Part shown: positions 43,445 to 51,990 of the stretch, piece after piece
Layout: each line of letters begins with the position of its first letter
Position numbering within the stretch: the stretch's first letter is position 1
Assembly: GCF_002735905.1 (NCBI RefSeq)
Contig: NZ_PEBD01000011.1
Location: forward strand, 1 to 64,000
Source of the DNA: Williamsia muralis
Lineage (GTDB): Bacteria; Actinomycetota; Actinomycetes; Mycobacteriales; Mycobacteriaceae
Direction of reading: 5' to 3'
DNA length: 64,000 nt
Program-made: the position numbers and the translations under genes
The notes under the pieces: generated by a model
What the model was told of the DNA's origin: nothing
Seen by the model: the letters and a program-made list of their open reading frames with translations, nothing else
The model's database searches: none

Positions 43445-44145
43445 CTTCCACGACGTCCCCAGACACCTCGGTGCTCGACAATGCCATGTGGGAGAGCTTG
43501 GTCGGTGCGCACGCGCACCTCAGCGAAGGTTCTCAGCGAGCTCGCCGTTACGTGCCGACGGTGGCGCCATTTGTCGCGGTCGACGATCCCGACGACCCAC
43601 AGACCTGGACGGAACTCGCGCAGTTGATAGGCCCGGGCCAGGACGTCGCCATCCCGCGCGACGTCAGCATCCTCCCCGACGGTTGGTCACTGGTCATGAC
43701 TGGGCCTGGCGTTCAGATGATCGCGACCGAGGCGTTGCAGTCCAGACCATTCGAAGAAGCGGTCCAGCTCGGAGCCGACGACGTCGACGACATGCTGGCC
43801 TTGATCGACCACACTCGACCCGGGCCGTTTCTGCCCGAGACATACCGTTTGGGGACCTACCTCGGAGTGAGGCGGGAGGGGAGGCTGATCGCGATGGCCG
43901 GCGAACGCCTGCATCCGCCCGGATGGACCGAGATAAGCGCCGTCTGCACCGAACCCGAGTTCCGTGGTCAAGGCCTTGCCACACGTTTGGTGCTTGCTGT
44001 TGCCAACGGTATTGATTCGCGTGGTGAGACGCCGTTCCTGCATGCAGCCGCGACCAACACAAATGCCATCGCACTCTACGAACATCTCGGTTTCGTGCTG
44101 CGGACCGAGATCACGTTCAGCGTGGTCAGGTCACCTCTCGGCTAG
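43441..44145 (+). CDS. GNAT-family N-acetyltransferase
   Basis: 234 aa from the GTG at 43441, which overlaps the preceding TGA (GTGA). The N-terminal half is unassigned. The C-terminal GNAT domain has EISAVCTEPEFRGQGLATRLVLAV (about residues 162-185; motif A with the acetyl-CoA R/Q-x-x-G-x-G/A loop) and ATNTNAIALYEHLGFVLRTE (motif B), as in FR47-like enzymes. As the last gene of a sulfur operon with CmoJ-like and YtmO-like enzymes, it may N-acetylate an S-substituted cysteine before oxidation, as SnaA/SnaB do. The substrate is inference. Confidence 0.83.
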   Translation: MTSTTSPDTSVLDNAMWESLVGAHAHLSEGSQRARRYVPTVAPFVAVDDPDDPQTWTELAQLIGPGQDVAIPRDVSILPDGWSLVMTGPGVQMIATEALQSRPFEEAVQLGADDVDDMLALIDHTRPGPFLPETYRLGTYLGVRREGRLIAMAGERLHPPGWTEISAVCTEPEFRGQGLATRLVLAVANGIDSRGETPFLHAAATNTNAIALYEHLGFVLRTEITFSVVRSPLG

Positions 44146-44150
44146 GGGAG

Positions 44151-45812
44151 TCAGGCGAAGGACTTGCCCGATCTCTTCATCAGTGCGTTGAGCTCTGCGG
44201 CCGCCACGGCCTCCGCATCATCGAGGGACTCTCCGCCGGGCTTGATGATGCGCGAGACACCGCGTCGCAGGTCGTCTTGATACCGGGCGTCGATGACATC
44301 GAATTCGAGGTTCTTGACGTAGATGCGCAAGCGATCGCGTAGTGCCTGATCCGAATCAGCTGCCTCGACAACGTTGGGCAACATGCTCGTCTGAACGAGC
44401 AAGGCATGTGCGACTTTTCGCGCTTCGGGGTCGCGGAGACCGAGCATGATCTCGCGAGGCGAGGACCGGATGATGTGGTCCTTCCACCAATCGAAGTTCG
44501 AACTCTCGTCCACGGTGACCAGTTCAAGCTTTGTTTCGTCGAGGCTGCGCGCCAGCGTCGATATCGCGAGATCGAAATACTTGGTGCGTTCCCCGGTGGG
44601 GAGGGCATTGATGTAGGAGCAGAGTTCGTCGCCGGCATCCTGAGCGGAGAAGCAATATCTTCGGATGCCGTGAATGCTCGTGTCCAGCAGCCCGTATTCG
44701 TAGTTCATGATGCGGAAGGGGCTGAGGCCACTGTCGAGAACGTCGGGACGGCCGTTGACCGAGGACTCAGCCGAGAACTCCCACGGAGTGGCCGGGTTTC
44801 GGCGACCGGCCAGGATGTCGGTCAAACGCGGTTTGCCGTAGAACCGGTGCGGCATGATCGGGCCCGGCCCACGAGAGTAGGCGATGGTGACACCGGTCGA
44901 TTGTGCTTGCCGAAGAAAACGGTGGTAGTCGAGGTACACCAGGGAGGCCGTGTACCGCGTCAGGGGAGACGGTCGCAGTTCCCCGACATGGTAGACAGCG
45001 TCGTATAGCCTCAGATGCCAGTTGTCGGACCAGATCTCGCGCGCGGCGTCGGCGATGAGTCTTCCTTCCGCGGCATCATCACCGCGGAACTGGGAACCGA
45101 TCGTGGCTGCACCGAGAATGCCGAGCAACGCCGTCACCGGCGCATCGAAACCGGCCGAACCGTCCGCTGAGGTGATCAGCACACCGAGGGATTTTGCGAG
45201 TGCCCCGAACGCTGTGTCGCAGTCGACATGGATGAGGGGGTCCAGGCCGGAGAGCAGCTTCAGCCCGTCCTCGGTGAACTCGTGTTGGTCGTACCCCGTG
45301 CCCATCGACGCTGTCACGAACTCGGTGAGCACCCGCGACTCCTCGACGGCGTGCTCGGTCAGTGAATCGTTTTCGATGCACTCACGGACGTCGCGGGCGA
45401 GGGACCGGGTCGATCCACGCTCGATGAGGGAGAGGAAATCGAGTACCTCGCGACGCAGAGTGCTCGAGAACGGCACCTCGCGTGTACGCCGGTTTGCCGC
45501 GATGGCCACCTCGGCGAGCGACACCTCCGGCGCGTAGCGACTCTTCGCACTGTTAGTCGCGTACGCGTGCAGCGTGCCCTTGCGTACCCACTGATTGACA
45601 GCTTGCCGGCTGACGCCGACCACCCTGGCAGCCTCGGACTGCGTCACCAGATCCGACGGCAATTCATTCGTGGACGAGCGCGTTCGAAGACGTTCCGCTG
45701 CGCGTTCGAGAGCGCGAACCAGTTCGGCGACCGGTACCGCGCCGCTCTCGCCCAGCGTGAGAGCAAGCCTTTCGAGGGCGACCGAGATCGATTCCTCGCC
45801 TTGCGTGTGCAT
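44151..45812 (-). CDS. Unrecognised protein with N-terminal helix-turn-helix
   Basis: 553 aa; I do not recognise the full-length family. Residues about 55-85 (VTQSEAARVVGVSRQAVNQWVRKG, then TLHAYATNS) form an excisionase/BldC-type HTH followed by a winged turn, so DNA binding is likely. The remaining 460 residues are a soluble mixed alpha/beta region with WWKDHIIRSSPREIMLGLRD and a charged C-terminus, and no transmembrane or signal segment. It ends 5 nt from the convergent GNAT gene and diverges from a small unknown gene, with palindromes between them. It could be a large regulator; no enzyme motif is visible. Confidence 0.6.
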   Translation of the reverse strand: MHTQGEESISVALERLALTLGESGAVPVAELVRALERAAERLRTRSSTNELPSDLVTQSEAARVVGVSRQAVNQWVRKGTLHAYATNSAKSRYAPEVSLAEVAIAANRRTREVPFSSTLRREVLDFLSLIERGSTRSLARDVRECIENDSLTEHAVEESRVLTEFVTASMGTGYDQHEFTEDGLKLLSGLDPLIHVDCDTAFGALAKSLGVLITSADGSAGFDAPVTALLGILGAATIGSQFRGDDAAEGRLIADAAREIWSDNWHLRLYDAVYHVGELRPSPLTRYTASLVYLDYHRFLRQAQSTGVTIAYSRGPGPIMPHRFYGKPRLTDILAGRRNPATPWEFSAESSVNGRPDVLDSGLSPFRIMNYEYGLLDTSIHGIRRYCFSAQDAGDELCSYINALPTGERTKYFDLAISTLARSLDETKLELVTVDESSNFDWWKDHIIRSSPREIMLGLRDPEARKVAHALLVQTSMLPNVVEAADSDQALRDRLRIYVKNLEFDVIDARYQDDLRRGVSRIIKPGGESLDDAEAVAAAELNALMKRSGKSFA

Positions 45813-45819
45813 TTTTCGA

Positions 45820-45852
45820 GCGTAACCGATGTCAATGGCATCGCTTGACGCT
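45820..45852. promoter_or_regulatory. Two-part palindrome over a -35 box
   Basis: AGCGT and ACGCT flank GATG and CATC in nested inverted order, giving an imperfect palindrome of about 33 bp. It overlaps TTGACG (45845-45850), the -35 element of the rightward gene, and lies just upstream of the divergent HTH gene, so it is a candidate autoregulatory site. Confidence 0.4.
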
Positions 45853-45891
45853 TTCGCAGAACCCCAGCTATCGTGTGACTGGGATTACACG
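45845..45891 (+). promoter_or_regulatory. Promoter and operator of the small unknown gene
   Basis: TTGACG (45845-45850), an 18-nt spacer and TATCGT (45869-45874) form a good housekeeping promoter. CGTGT-gactgggatt-ACACG (45872-45891) is an inverted repeat over the transcription start. A strong AGGAGGAG follows before the ATG at 45908. Confidence 0.5.
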
Positions 45892-45907
45892 CTAGGAGGA
45901 GTGAGAC

Positions 45908-46315
45908 ATGGTCGAGAGTGATCAGTCTACGGTGCTGGCTCGACGGGCGGCCCGTTTGCTGCCCGCACCTCCTGACACCGGCGATGCGTTCGGCATGCTG
46001 GCGTGGGAAGAGCTGGTCCTGGCGACGGCCAAGCGCCTCGGGATGGTGGCGCGGTGCGACACCCGCCATCTGCCTCCTGACGTGGTCATGCCGGCGCCAG
46101 GAACCAAAGTCACGTGGCAGACCTTGTTGAAACTCGGGGCGTTGCTCAACTCGGACGACGCCATCGGTGACCGAGCCGCCGGATGGTTCACGTCGACGAC
46201 CACCACGCTCTCGGAGACCGCCGCGGCGCGCTGGGGGAGTGCTGAGAACGCGGGAGCGTGCGCGGGCGGCGTTCGTCGGATGCGTGGCCGCCGAGTCGAG
46301 CTGGCTCACGACTGA
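45908..46315 (+). CDS. Small protein of unknown function
   Basis: 135 aa. It has a strong AGGAGGAG ribosome binding site and a clear upstream promoter, so it is probably a real gene. The sequence is soluble: a helical middle (AWEELVLATAKRLGMVA, then TWQTLLKLGALLNSDDAIGDRAAGWF) and an Arg-rich C-terminus, with no signal peptide. I recognise no family. It is divergent from the HTH protein, and the shared space contains palindromes, so the two may be functionally linked. It ends 3 nt from the convergent MFS gene. Confidence 0.55.
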   Translation: MVESDQSTVLARRAARLLPAPPDTGDAFGMLAWEELVLATAKRLGMVARCDTRHLPPDVVMPAPGTKVTWQTLLKLGALLNSDDAIGDRAAGWFTSTTTTLSETAAARWGSAENAGACAGGVRRMRGRRVELAHD

Positions 46316-46318
46316 CGA

Positions 46319-47764
46319 TCAGGCCACCGATACCCGATCTGACAACGCATCCGTCCCGGACCGGGAACGGTCCCAGTGCGGGATCCAGAGAGCGGCGATC
46401 GCAGCGAACAGCATCGCCGCCGCCAACATGACGAAGCCGACCGCGTAGGCGGCTTCTGCAGGAAAACCGGCGTCCGTCACGTGTGACGCGACCAAACCGG
46501 TAAAGGCAGCGGTTCCCATCGCGCCACCGATCGTGCGAATGTTCGCGTTCATCCCGCTGGCCACGCCGGTCTGCCCGCTGGGCACCGATGTGATGACGAC
46601 AGCCGCGAGCGTCGACACGACAAGACCGAGACCGACACCTTGAACGGACACGGCGAGATAGAGCTGCCAGGTCTGCGTATGCGCAGCGGCAACCATCAGA
46701 TAGGCGGTCGCGCACAGGATCGACCCTGTGAACATCACGGCTCGCGCCGAGGTCGCTCGGACCAGGCGTGCTGAGAACAGGCCGATGAGCACTGACACTG
46801 CCGAGGACGGCAGTAACAGCCATCCCGACTGAGTGATGGTTGCTCCCAGGCCATACCCGGACTCCGCCGGCGTCTGGATGAGCTGGGGCAAAAATGCATA
46901 GAACGAGAAGCTCGAGAAGCCGACCATGAATGCCACCGCGTTCGCTGTCCAGACACCGCGGAGCCGCATCATCCTCATGTCGATCAGGGGATATCTGACA
47001 CGCTGTTCAACGACGATCCATGCCGCAGCGAGTAGAGCTCCGCCGATGAGCAGCGCGACTACGACTCCGCTCGTCCAGCCCCACTCGCCCCCGCGACTGA
47101 TCGCGAGCAGCAGGGACGCGAGCGCCCCGGAAAGGAGGAGGGCAGGAAGCGGGTTGATCGAACCGCCCCGGGTCGAGTCCGAACGCGGAATACACAGGGC
47201 TGCACCGACCACCGCAAGGGTGACCCCGATAGCCGGTAACCAGAACAGCCAGTGATAGTCGAGGAAGACCACGATCGGGCCGGCAAGAATGATCCCGGCG
47301 CCGAAGCCGATCGACGCGATCGAAGCGACGACGCTGACCGCTGTCCGGGTCTTCTCAATGCTGAACTCGTCGCGGATGATGCCGAATGACAGCGGCAACA
47401 CGCCACCTCCGACCCCCTGCACGATGCGTGCCGCGATCAGCCAACCGATCGAGGGAGCGACAGCCGACAGAACCGAACCCACCGCGAGACCCGACAATGC
47501 GACGAGAAGGATTCGCTTCTTCCCCACCCGGTCCCCGATGCGCCCGAGCAGGGGAGTGGAGATCGATGCCGACAGCAGATAGGCCGTCAGCACCCACGAC
47601 ACCGTGGATTGATCGGTCTCGAAGCTCCGCTGGATCTCCGGCAGGACCGGGATGATCAACGACTGCAGCAGCGAGAATGCCGACACCGAGACGATGAGGA
47701 CCACGAGTATGGCGCGTGGGTGCTGCCGACGCGGACGCCGCCCGGCGGCGTCGACCTGACTCAA
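46319..47764 (-). CDS. MFS drug efflux transporter, DHA2-type
   Basis: 481 aa membrane protein. The first helix (AILVVLIVSVSAFSLLQ) is followed by VSWVLTAYLLSASISTPLLGRIGDRVGKKRIL (motif A) and RIVQGVGGGVLPLSFG; helix pattern suggests 14 segments. The start is uncertain: a TTG at 47764 overlaps the stop of the upstream monooxygenase (TTGA) and gives a normal short N-terminus. The frame remains open to 47953 inside that gene, but the upstream residues look non-membrane and antisense-like. It is probably translationally coupled to the Baeyer-Villiger gene. Confidence 0.82.
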   Translation of the reverse strand: MSQVDAAGRRPRRQHPRAILVVLIVSVSAFSLLQSLIIPVLPEIQRSFETDQSTVSWVLTAYLLSASISTPLLGRIGDRVGKKRILLVALSGLAVGSVLSAVAPSIGWLIAARIVQGVGGGVLPLSFGIIRDEFSIEKTRTAVSVVASIASIGFGAGIILAGPIVVFLDYHWLFWLPAIGVTLAVVGAALCIPRSDSTRGGSINPLPALLLSGALASLLLAISRGGEWGWTSGVVVALLIGGALLAAAWIVVEQRVRYPLIDMRMMRLRGVWTANAVAFMVGFSSFSFYAFLPQLIQTPAESGYGLGATITQSGWLLLPSSAVSVLIGLFSARLVRATSARAVMFTGSILCATAYLMVAAAHTQTWQLYLAVSVQGVGLGLVVSTLAAVVITSVPSGQTGVASGMNANIRTIGGAMGTAAFTGLVASHVTDAGFPAEAAYAVGFVMLAAAMLFAAIAALWIPHWDRSRSGTDALSDRVSVA

Positions 47765-49413
47765 CGGAGGATGAAGCCGGTGTAACCGTCGTTCTCGATC
47801 TTGCTCAAACGTTCCACGAACTCGGGTAGTGATCCGACGTACGCCAGGTAGATGCGGCGCTTTCCGGGGATCGTCTCGCCGAAGACATACGACTTGGTGT
47901 TCGTGTTGGCAGCCAGGCCCTTGGACGCTTCCTCGTAGACGTGGTCCGTCCACTCGTCCTCAGCCGCCGGGTCGGCCTCGACCCGTGAGATGTTGTTGTC
48001 GAAGACGTGAGTGGTCAGGCGTGCCATCCACTCCAGTACCCGTTCACTGCAACGCAGCGAGTTGCCGTGGCCTCCCTTGCCGTGGGGACCGCCCATGATG
48101 AAGAAGTTGGGGAAGCCGCTGACCTGGATGCCGAGATAGGTGCACGGACCGTCCTCCCACTTCTCGCGGAGCGTGGTGCCGCCTGCGCCGTGGATGTCGA
48201 TGCGGTTCAACGCGCCGGTGAATGCCTCGAAACCGGTGGCGAACACGATGATGTCGGCATCGATATTGCCCTGTGCCGTGACGAGTCCCGTGGCGCTGAA
48301 GGATTCGATGGGGTTCTCGGCCAGCGAGATCAGTTCGACATTGTCGCGGTTGTAGGTTTCGTAGTAGTTCGTCTCACAGGGCACCCGCTTGGTTCCGAAC
48401 AGATGATCTTTCGGGATCAGCATCTCCGCGGTCTTGGGGTCGTCGACGCGGCCGCGAATCTTGTCGGCCAAGAACTCGCAATAGATGCGGTTCGCCTCGG
48501 GGTCACTCGCGATGTCGTGGTACATCCCGGTCCACTTCGCGAATCCCGGTGCATTCCACGCTGACTCGAACCTGGCGTTGCGCTCTTCGACGCTCACGTC
48601 GGTGGATGCGACAGGATCCCAGTCGTGCAGGAACCCGCTGAATGTGCCGCTCATCCGCTCGAAGATCGCCGGGTAGTTCTGCCGGATCTCCGCCATCTTG
48701 GCGTCGTCGAACGGGGTGTTCCGAAGCGGCACAGCCCAGTTGGGCGTGCGCTGGAACACCGTGAGATGTTGGGCGGTCTTGCCGATTTCAGTGATCACCT
48801 GCACGCCGCTGGCGCCGGTGCCGATGACGACGACCTTCTTTCCGGCGAAGTCGACGTCCTCGTCCGGCCAGAGTCCGGTATGGTACCACTCGCCCTCGAA
48901 TGTCTCGATGCCGGGGATCTTCGGGAACTGCGGCGCTGAGAGGACGCCCGTGGCCGCGATGACGAGCTTGGCACGGAAGTGCCGACCGTCGACGGTTGTC
49001 AGATCCCAGTGGTCGGTGGTCTCGTCGAAGTCCATCCGGGCGACCCGGGTGTTGAACTCGATGTCCTTGCGTAGGTCGAACTTGTCCGCAACCCGGTTGA
49101 AGTACTGCTCGAGTTCCGGCTGACCGGCGAACATCTCCTTCCAGTCCCACTCTTCGAGGAGCTCATCAGAGAAGGAGTACTGGTAGCTGAAGCTCTCGGA
49201 ATCCAGCCGAGCACCGGGGTAGCGGTTCCAGTACCAGGTTCCACCGACCCCGCCGCCGGCCTCGAGTACCCGAACCGAACGGCCCGCTTCCCGCATGAGG
49301 AGGAGCTCACGCATGCCGCTGGCACCCGCGCCGATGATGATGACATCGAATTCGTTTGCACCGTCATCGATTACGTCGGACGTCGATGCTGGTGACGTAC
49401 TGGGCTCGCTCAT
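47761..49413 (-). CDS. Baeyer-Villiger monooxygenase, cyclohexanone-monooxygenase-like
   Basis: 550 aa FAD/NADPH enzyme. GAGASG (28-33) is the first dinucleotide fold, GGTWYWNRYPGARLD follows, FEGEWYHTGLWP (172-183) is the Baeyer-Villiger fingerprint FxGxxxHxxxW, and GTGASGVQ (198-205) is the second fold. Length and order match cyclohexanone and cyclopentadecanone monooxygenases, which insert oxygen next to a ketone to give a lactone or ester. It starts an operon-like group with the MFS gene downstream and two acyl-CoA dehydrogenases upstream on the same strand. Confidence 0.92.
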   Translation of the reverse strand: MSEPSTSPASTSDVIDDGANEFDVIIIGAGASGMRELLLMREAGRSVRVLEAGGGVGGTWYWNRYPGARLDSESFSYQYSFSDELLEEWDWKEMFAGQPELEQYFNRVADKFDLRKDIEFNTRVARMDFDETTDHWDLTTVDGRHFRAKLVIAATGVLSAPQFPKIPGIETFEGEWYHTGLWPDEDVDFAGKKVVVIGTGASGVQVITEIGKTAQHLTVFQRTPNWAVPLRNTPFDDAKMAEIRQNYPAIFERMSGTFSGFLHDWDPVASTDVSVEERNARFESAWNAPGFAKWTGMYHDIASDPEANRIYCEFLADKIRGRVDDPKTAEMLIPKDHLFGTKRVPCETNYYETYNRDNVELISLAENPIESFSATGLVTAQGNIDADIIVFATGFEAFTGALNRIDIHGAGGTTLREKWEDGPCTYLGIQVSGFPNFFIMGGPHGKGGHGNSLRCSERVLEWMARLTTHVFDNNISRVEADPAAEDEWTDHVYEEASKGLAANTNTKSYVFGETIPGKRRIYLAYVGSLPEFVERLSKIENDGYTGFILR

Positions 49414-49464
49414 GATCTCCTCCGAGATGGGTTCACAGTTGTGTTGACGCGTCGCACGCCGGGA

Positions 49465-50616
49465 CTAGACCGCACCGACGACAGGGGCGTCGAGTGCCTG
49501 TTCGGCGATCAGCTCGTAGTGTCGCTCCGCCGAGCCGAGGACGGCCGAATCGGCCACTGCGCGTTTGAAATAGAGGTGCGCCGGATACTCCCACGTGAAT
49601 CCGGTACCGCCGTGCAGTTGGATCGCGGTGGCCGTCGTCCGGAAGTAGGTCTCTGAAGCGACCGCACGGGCCAGGCTCGCAGCCAGACGAGGATCGTCAG
49701 TGTCGTCCTGGATGGCCCACGCGCCGTGATAAGCGACCGAGCGCGCTTGTTCCACCGCCATGAGCATGTCGGCGCACTTGTGCTTGACGGCCTGGAACGC
49801 GCCGATCGCCTGACCGAACTGCAGGCGGTTCTTGGCATGGTCCACGGTGCGGTCGAGCATCGCCTGACTTCCGCCGACCTGCTCGGCAGCGATCAAAACA
49901 GCCCCGACCCTGGCTGCGTACTCGCATACCGCAGGGGTCTCGATCTCGTCGGCCACGCGCACTCCGACAACGTCTTTCAGTTCGTACTGAGCCTGCCTAC
50001 GGGTGAGGTCCATGGTCGTCAACGCTGTCCGGGTGAGACCTGGATCAGCGGTGTCGACCAGGAAGAGCGCAATCCCGTCGGAGGTGCGGGCGGCGATGAG
50101 TGCCGCGTCGGCGGCCATCCCGTCGGCGACGTGGGTGGCGACGCCGTGCAGCGTCCACGTGCCCTCTGACGTCGTCGCAGACACGGTGGCGTCCTCGGCG
50201 ACGAACACGCCGTCGCCGATGGGGGCCGCCAGTGTCAAGACTGTGTCCCCGCTCATTGCGCCGGCGAGATGCGGTGCGGCAGCTCCGATGTCGGACAGGG
50301 CACACAGAGCGGGCACCGCCAGGGCCAGGGTTCCGACGACGGGCCCGCACACCAGTGCCGCGCCCATCTCCTCGAACAGGATGGCCTGGGCGACCAGTCC
50401 GGCATCGTCACCGCCGAGCGATTCTGGTACCGCCAGACCGAAGACTCCGAGTTCGCTACCCAGCCGTCGCCACAAAGCCGCGTCGTATCCCGACTCCGAT
50501 TCCATTGCGCTTCGTACGGCGGATTCGGGTGACATCTCTTGACAGAACTCCCGCACCATTTCACGCAGGGCGATCAGATCCTCTGAGAACTGGAACTCCT
50601 GTGTCGGCTCACTCAT
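49465..50616 (-). CDS. Acyl-CoA dehydrogenase (subunit of a paired enzyme)
   Basis: 383 aa. FSEDLIALREMVREF starts the helical N-domain. QFGQAIGAFQAVKHKCADM (about residue 275) and QLHGGTGFTWEYPAHLYFKRA (about 340) are family motifs. The N-terminal and mid domains are degenerate compared with classical enzymes, as seen in one partner of actinobacterial alpha2beta2 dehydrogenases (FadE pairs of steroid degradation). ATG at 50616 overlaps the stop of the other dehydrogenase (ATGA), which supports a heteromeric complex. Confidence 0.87.
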   Translation of the reverse strand: MSEPTQEFQFSEDLIALREMVREFCQEMSPESAVRSAMESESGYDAALWRRLGSELGVFGLAVPESLGGDDAGLVAQAILFEEMGAALVCGPVVGTLALAVPALCALSDIGAAAPHLAGAMSGDTVLTLAAPIGDGVFVAEDATVSATTSEGTWTLHGVATHVADGMAADAALIAARTSDGIALFLVDTADPGLTRTALTTMDLTRRQAQYELKDVVGVRVADEIETPAVCEYAARVGAVLIAAEQVGGSQAMLDRTVDHAKNRLQFGQAIGAFQAVKHKCADMLMAVEQARSVAYHGAWAIQDDTDDPRLAASLARAVASETYFRTTATAIQLHGGTGFTWEYPAHLYFKRAVADSAVLGSAERHYELIAEQALDAPVVGAV

Positions 50617-51806
50617 CGCGGGATGTCCTTCCATGGCTTGCCTTTGTCGTTGCGCACTTCCTGTGGAAGCTTCAGAACCCGTTCGCCGATCACGTTGCGC
50701 ATGATCTCCGAGGTACCGCCCTCGAGCGTGGTGGCGCGCGATCGCAGGAACTTGCGCTGTATCGCGGTCGGGCCGCTCACGTCGTCGGGGGCATCGGTCG
50801 AGTAGGTGTCGATGAGTGCGCCCTCGGGCCCGAGAAGTTCGATGCAGAACTCGTAGACAGCCTGATTCAGTTCCGAGCCGGCCAGTTTGATGGTGGCACT
50901 TTCGGGACCGGGGGTGCCGCGGACAGCGGACGCCCGAGCCCGCTCAGCGGTGAGGCGCTGCGATTCTGCGCGCGACCACAGTCGGGCCAGCTTTTCGCGC
51001 AGGATTGCGGTGTGGCGTTCGGGATGTGCCTTCCACAGGTCCAGGGCGTCGGCGATCGCGCCGCTGCCCCGGGCAGGAATCCGGTCGCCAAGTGATGTGC
51101 GCTCGTCACCTAGGGTCCCGGTGGCCACGAACCATCCGGCACCGACATCGCCGAGGCGCCCCGAGTCCGGGATGTGGACGTCGTCGAGGAACACCTCGTT
51201 GAACGACGCACGCCCGGTCAGTTGTCGCAGTGGTCGTACCTGCACACCTGGCGTCGTCATGTCGAGGATGAAGTAGGTGAGGCCGCGATGTTTCGGGACG
51301 TCGGGATCGGTGCGCGCCAGCAGGACGGCCCAGCGCGACTTGTGGGCGAGACTGGTCCACACCTTTTGGCCGTTGATCTTCCAGCCGTCGCCGTCGGGAA
51401 CGGCCATTGTCGCGAGCCCTGCGAGGTCCGACCCGGCGCCCGGTTCGCTGAACAACTGGCACCACAGTTCCTCACCGGTGGCCAGCGGCCGGAGCAGACG
51501 GGCGGCAGTGTCGGGGTCGGTGTAGCGGCTGATGGTTCCGGCCACGATGCCGTAGCCAATTGTGTTCACTGTGCGAGGTTCGGGGCCACCGGCATCTTTG
51601 ATGATCTTGTTGGCGATCATCTGCAGGCTTCGCGGTGCACCGAGTCCGCCGAGGCCCACCGGGAAATGAACCCAGGCCAGACCGGCATCGAACCACGCGC
51701 CCATGAGCTCGGTGAGCGGCACCTCGTGCGGGGGATGTTCGGCGACTACTTCGCGCGCGAGTTTCTCCACGAGTGCTGCGTCGGGTGTCACGTCGGTCGT
51801 GGTCAT
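50613..51806 (-). CDS. Acyl-CoA dehydrogenase (partner subunit)
   Basis: 397 aa. QLFSEPGAGSDLAGL (about residue 122) and INGQKVWTSLAHKSRWAVLLART are the flavin/substrate motifs; EGGTSEIMRNVIGERVLKLP is near the C-terminus. It retains the canonical core that its downstream partner has partly lost. The ATG at 51806 has AAGGAAGG upstream; the longer frame to 51998 runs into the divergent promoter region. With 49465-50616 it likely forms a heterotetramer that oxidises a bulky or cyclic acyl-CoA. Confidence 0.9.
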   Translation of the reverse strand: MTTTDVTPDAALVEKLAREVVAEHPPHEVPLTELMGAWFDAGLAWVHFPVGLGGLGAPRSLQMIANKIIKDAGGPEPRTVNTIGYGIVAGTISRYTDPDTAARLLRPLATGEELWCQLFSEPGAGSDLAGLATMAVPDGDGWKINGQKVWTSLAHKSRWAVLLARTDPDVPKHRGLTYFILDMTTPGVQVRPLRQLTGRASFNEVFLDDVHIPDSGRLGDVGAGWFVATGTLGDERTSLGDRIPARGSGAIADALDLWKAHPERHTAILREKLARLWSRAESQRLTAERARASAVRGTPGPESATIKLAGSELNQAVYEFCIELLGPEGALIDTYSTDAPDDVSGPTAIQRKFLRSRATTLEGGTSEIMRNVIGERVLKLPQEVRNDKGKPWKDIPR

Positions 51807-51990
51807 CGACCTTCCTTTTCTGCAGGGGATCAGCCGGGGCGCGAGTGGTTCTCGGCTATAGCTTGACTGTAACAGAAGTAGAACATAACTATGAAAGTAC
51901 TTCGATTGCCGTTCCGGCCACCTCGGCACAGCAGACGGGTGAGGATGTGGTCGGGGCCATCGGACCCCTCGCGATACGGACTGGAGACCT
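51807..51990. promoter_or_regulatory. Divergent promoter region
   Basis: 184 nt between the acyl-CoA dehydrogenase pair and the cyclase gene. ACATAACTA (51883-51891) is the reverse complement of TAGTTATGT at 60632-60640 upstream of the second monooxygenase. TAGAACATAACTA is partly palindromic. It may be part of a common regulator site, on thin evidence. Confidence 0.25.

Noticed and set aside
47765-47953. Upstream extension of the MFS frame into the Baeyer-Villiger gene
   Set aside because: The added 63 residues are Arg/His/Pro-rich and antisense-like; MFS homology begins only after the monooxygenase stop.
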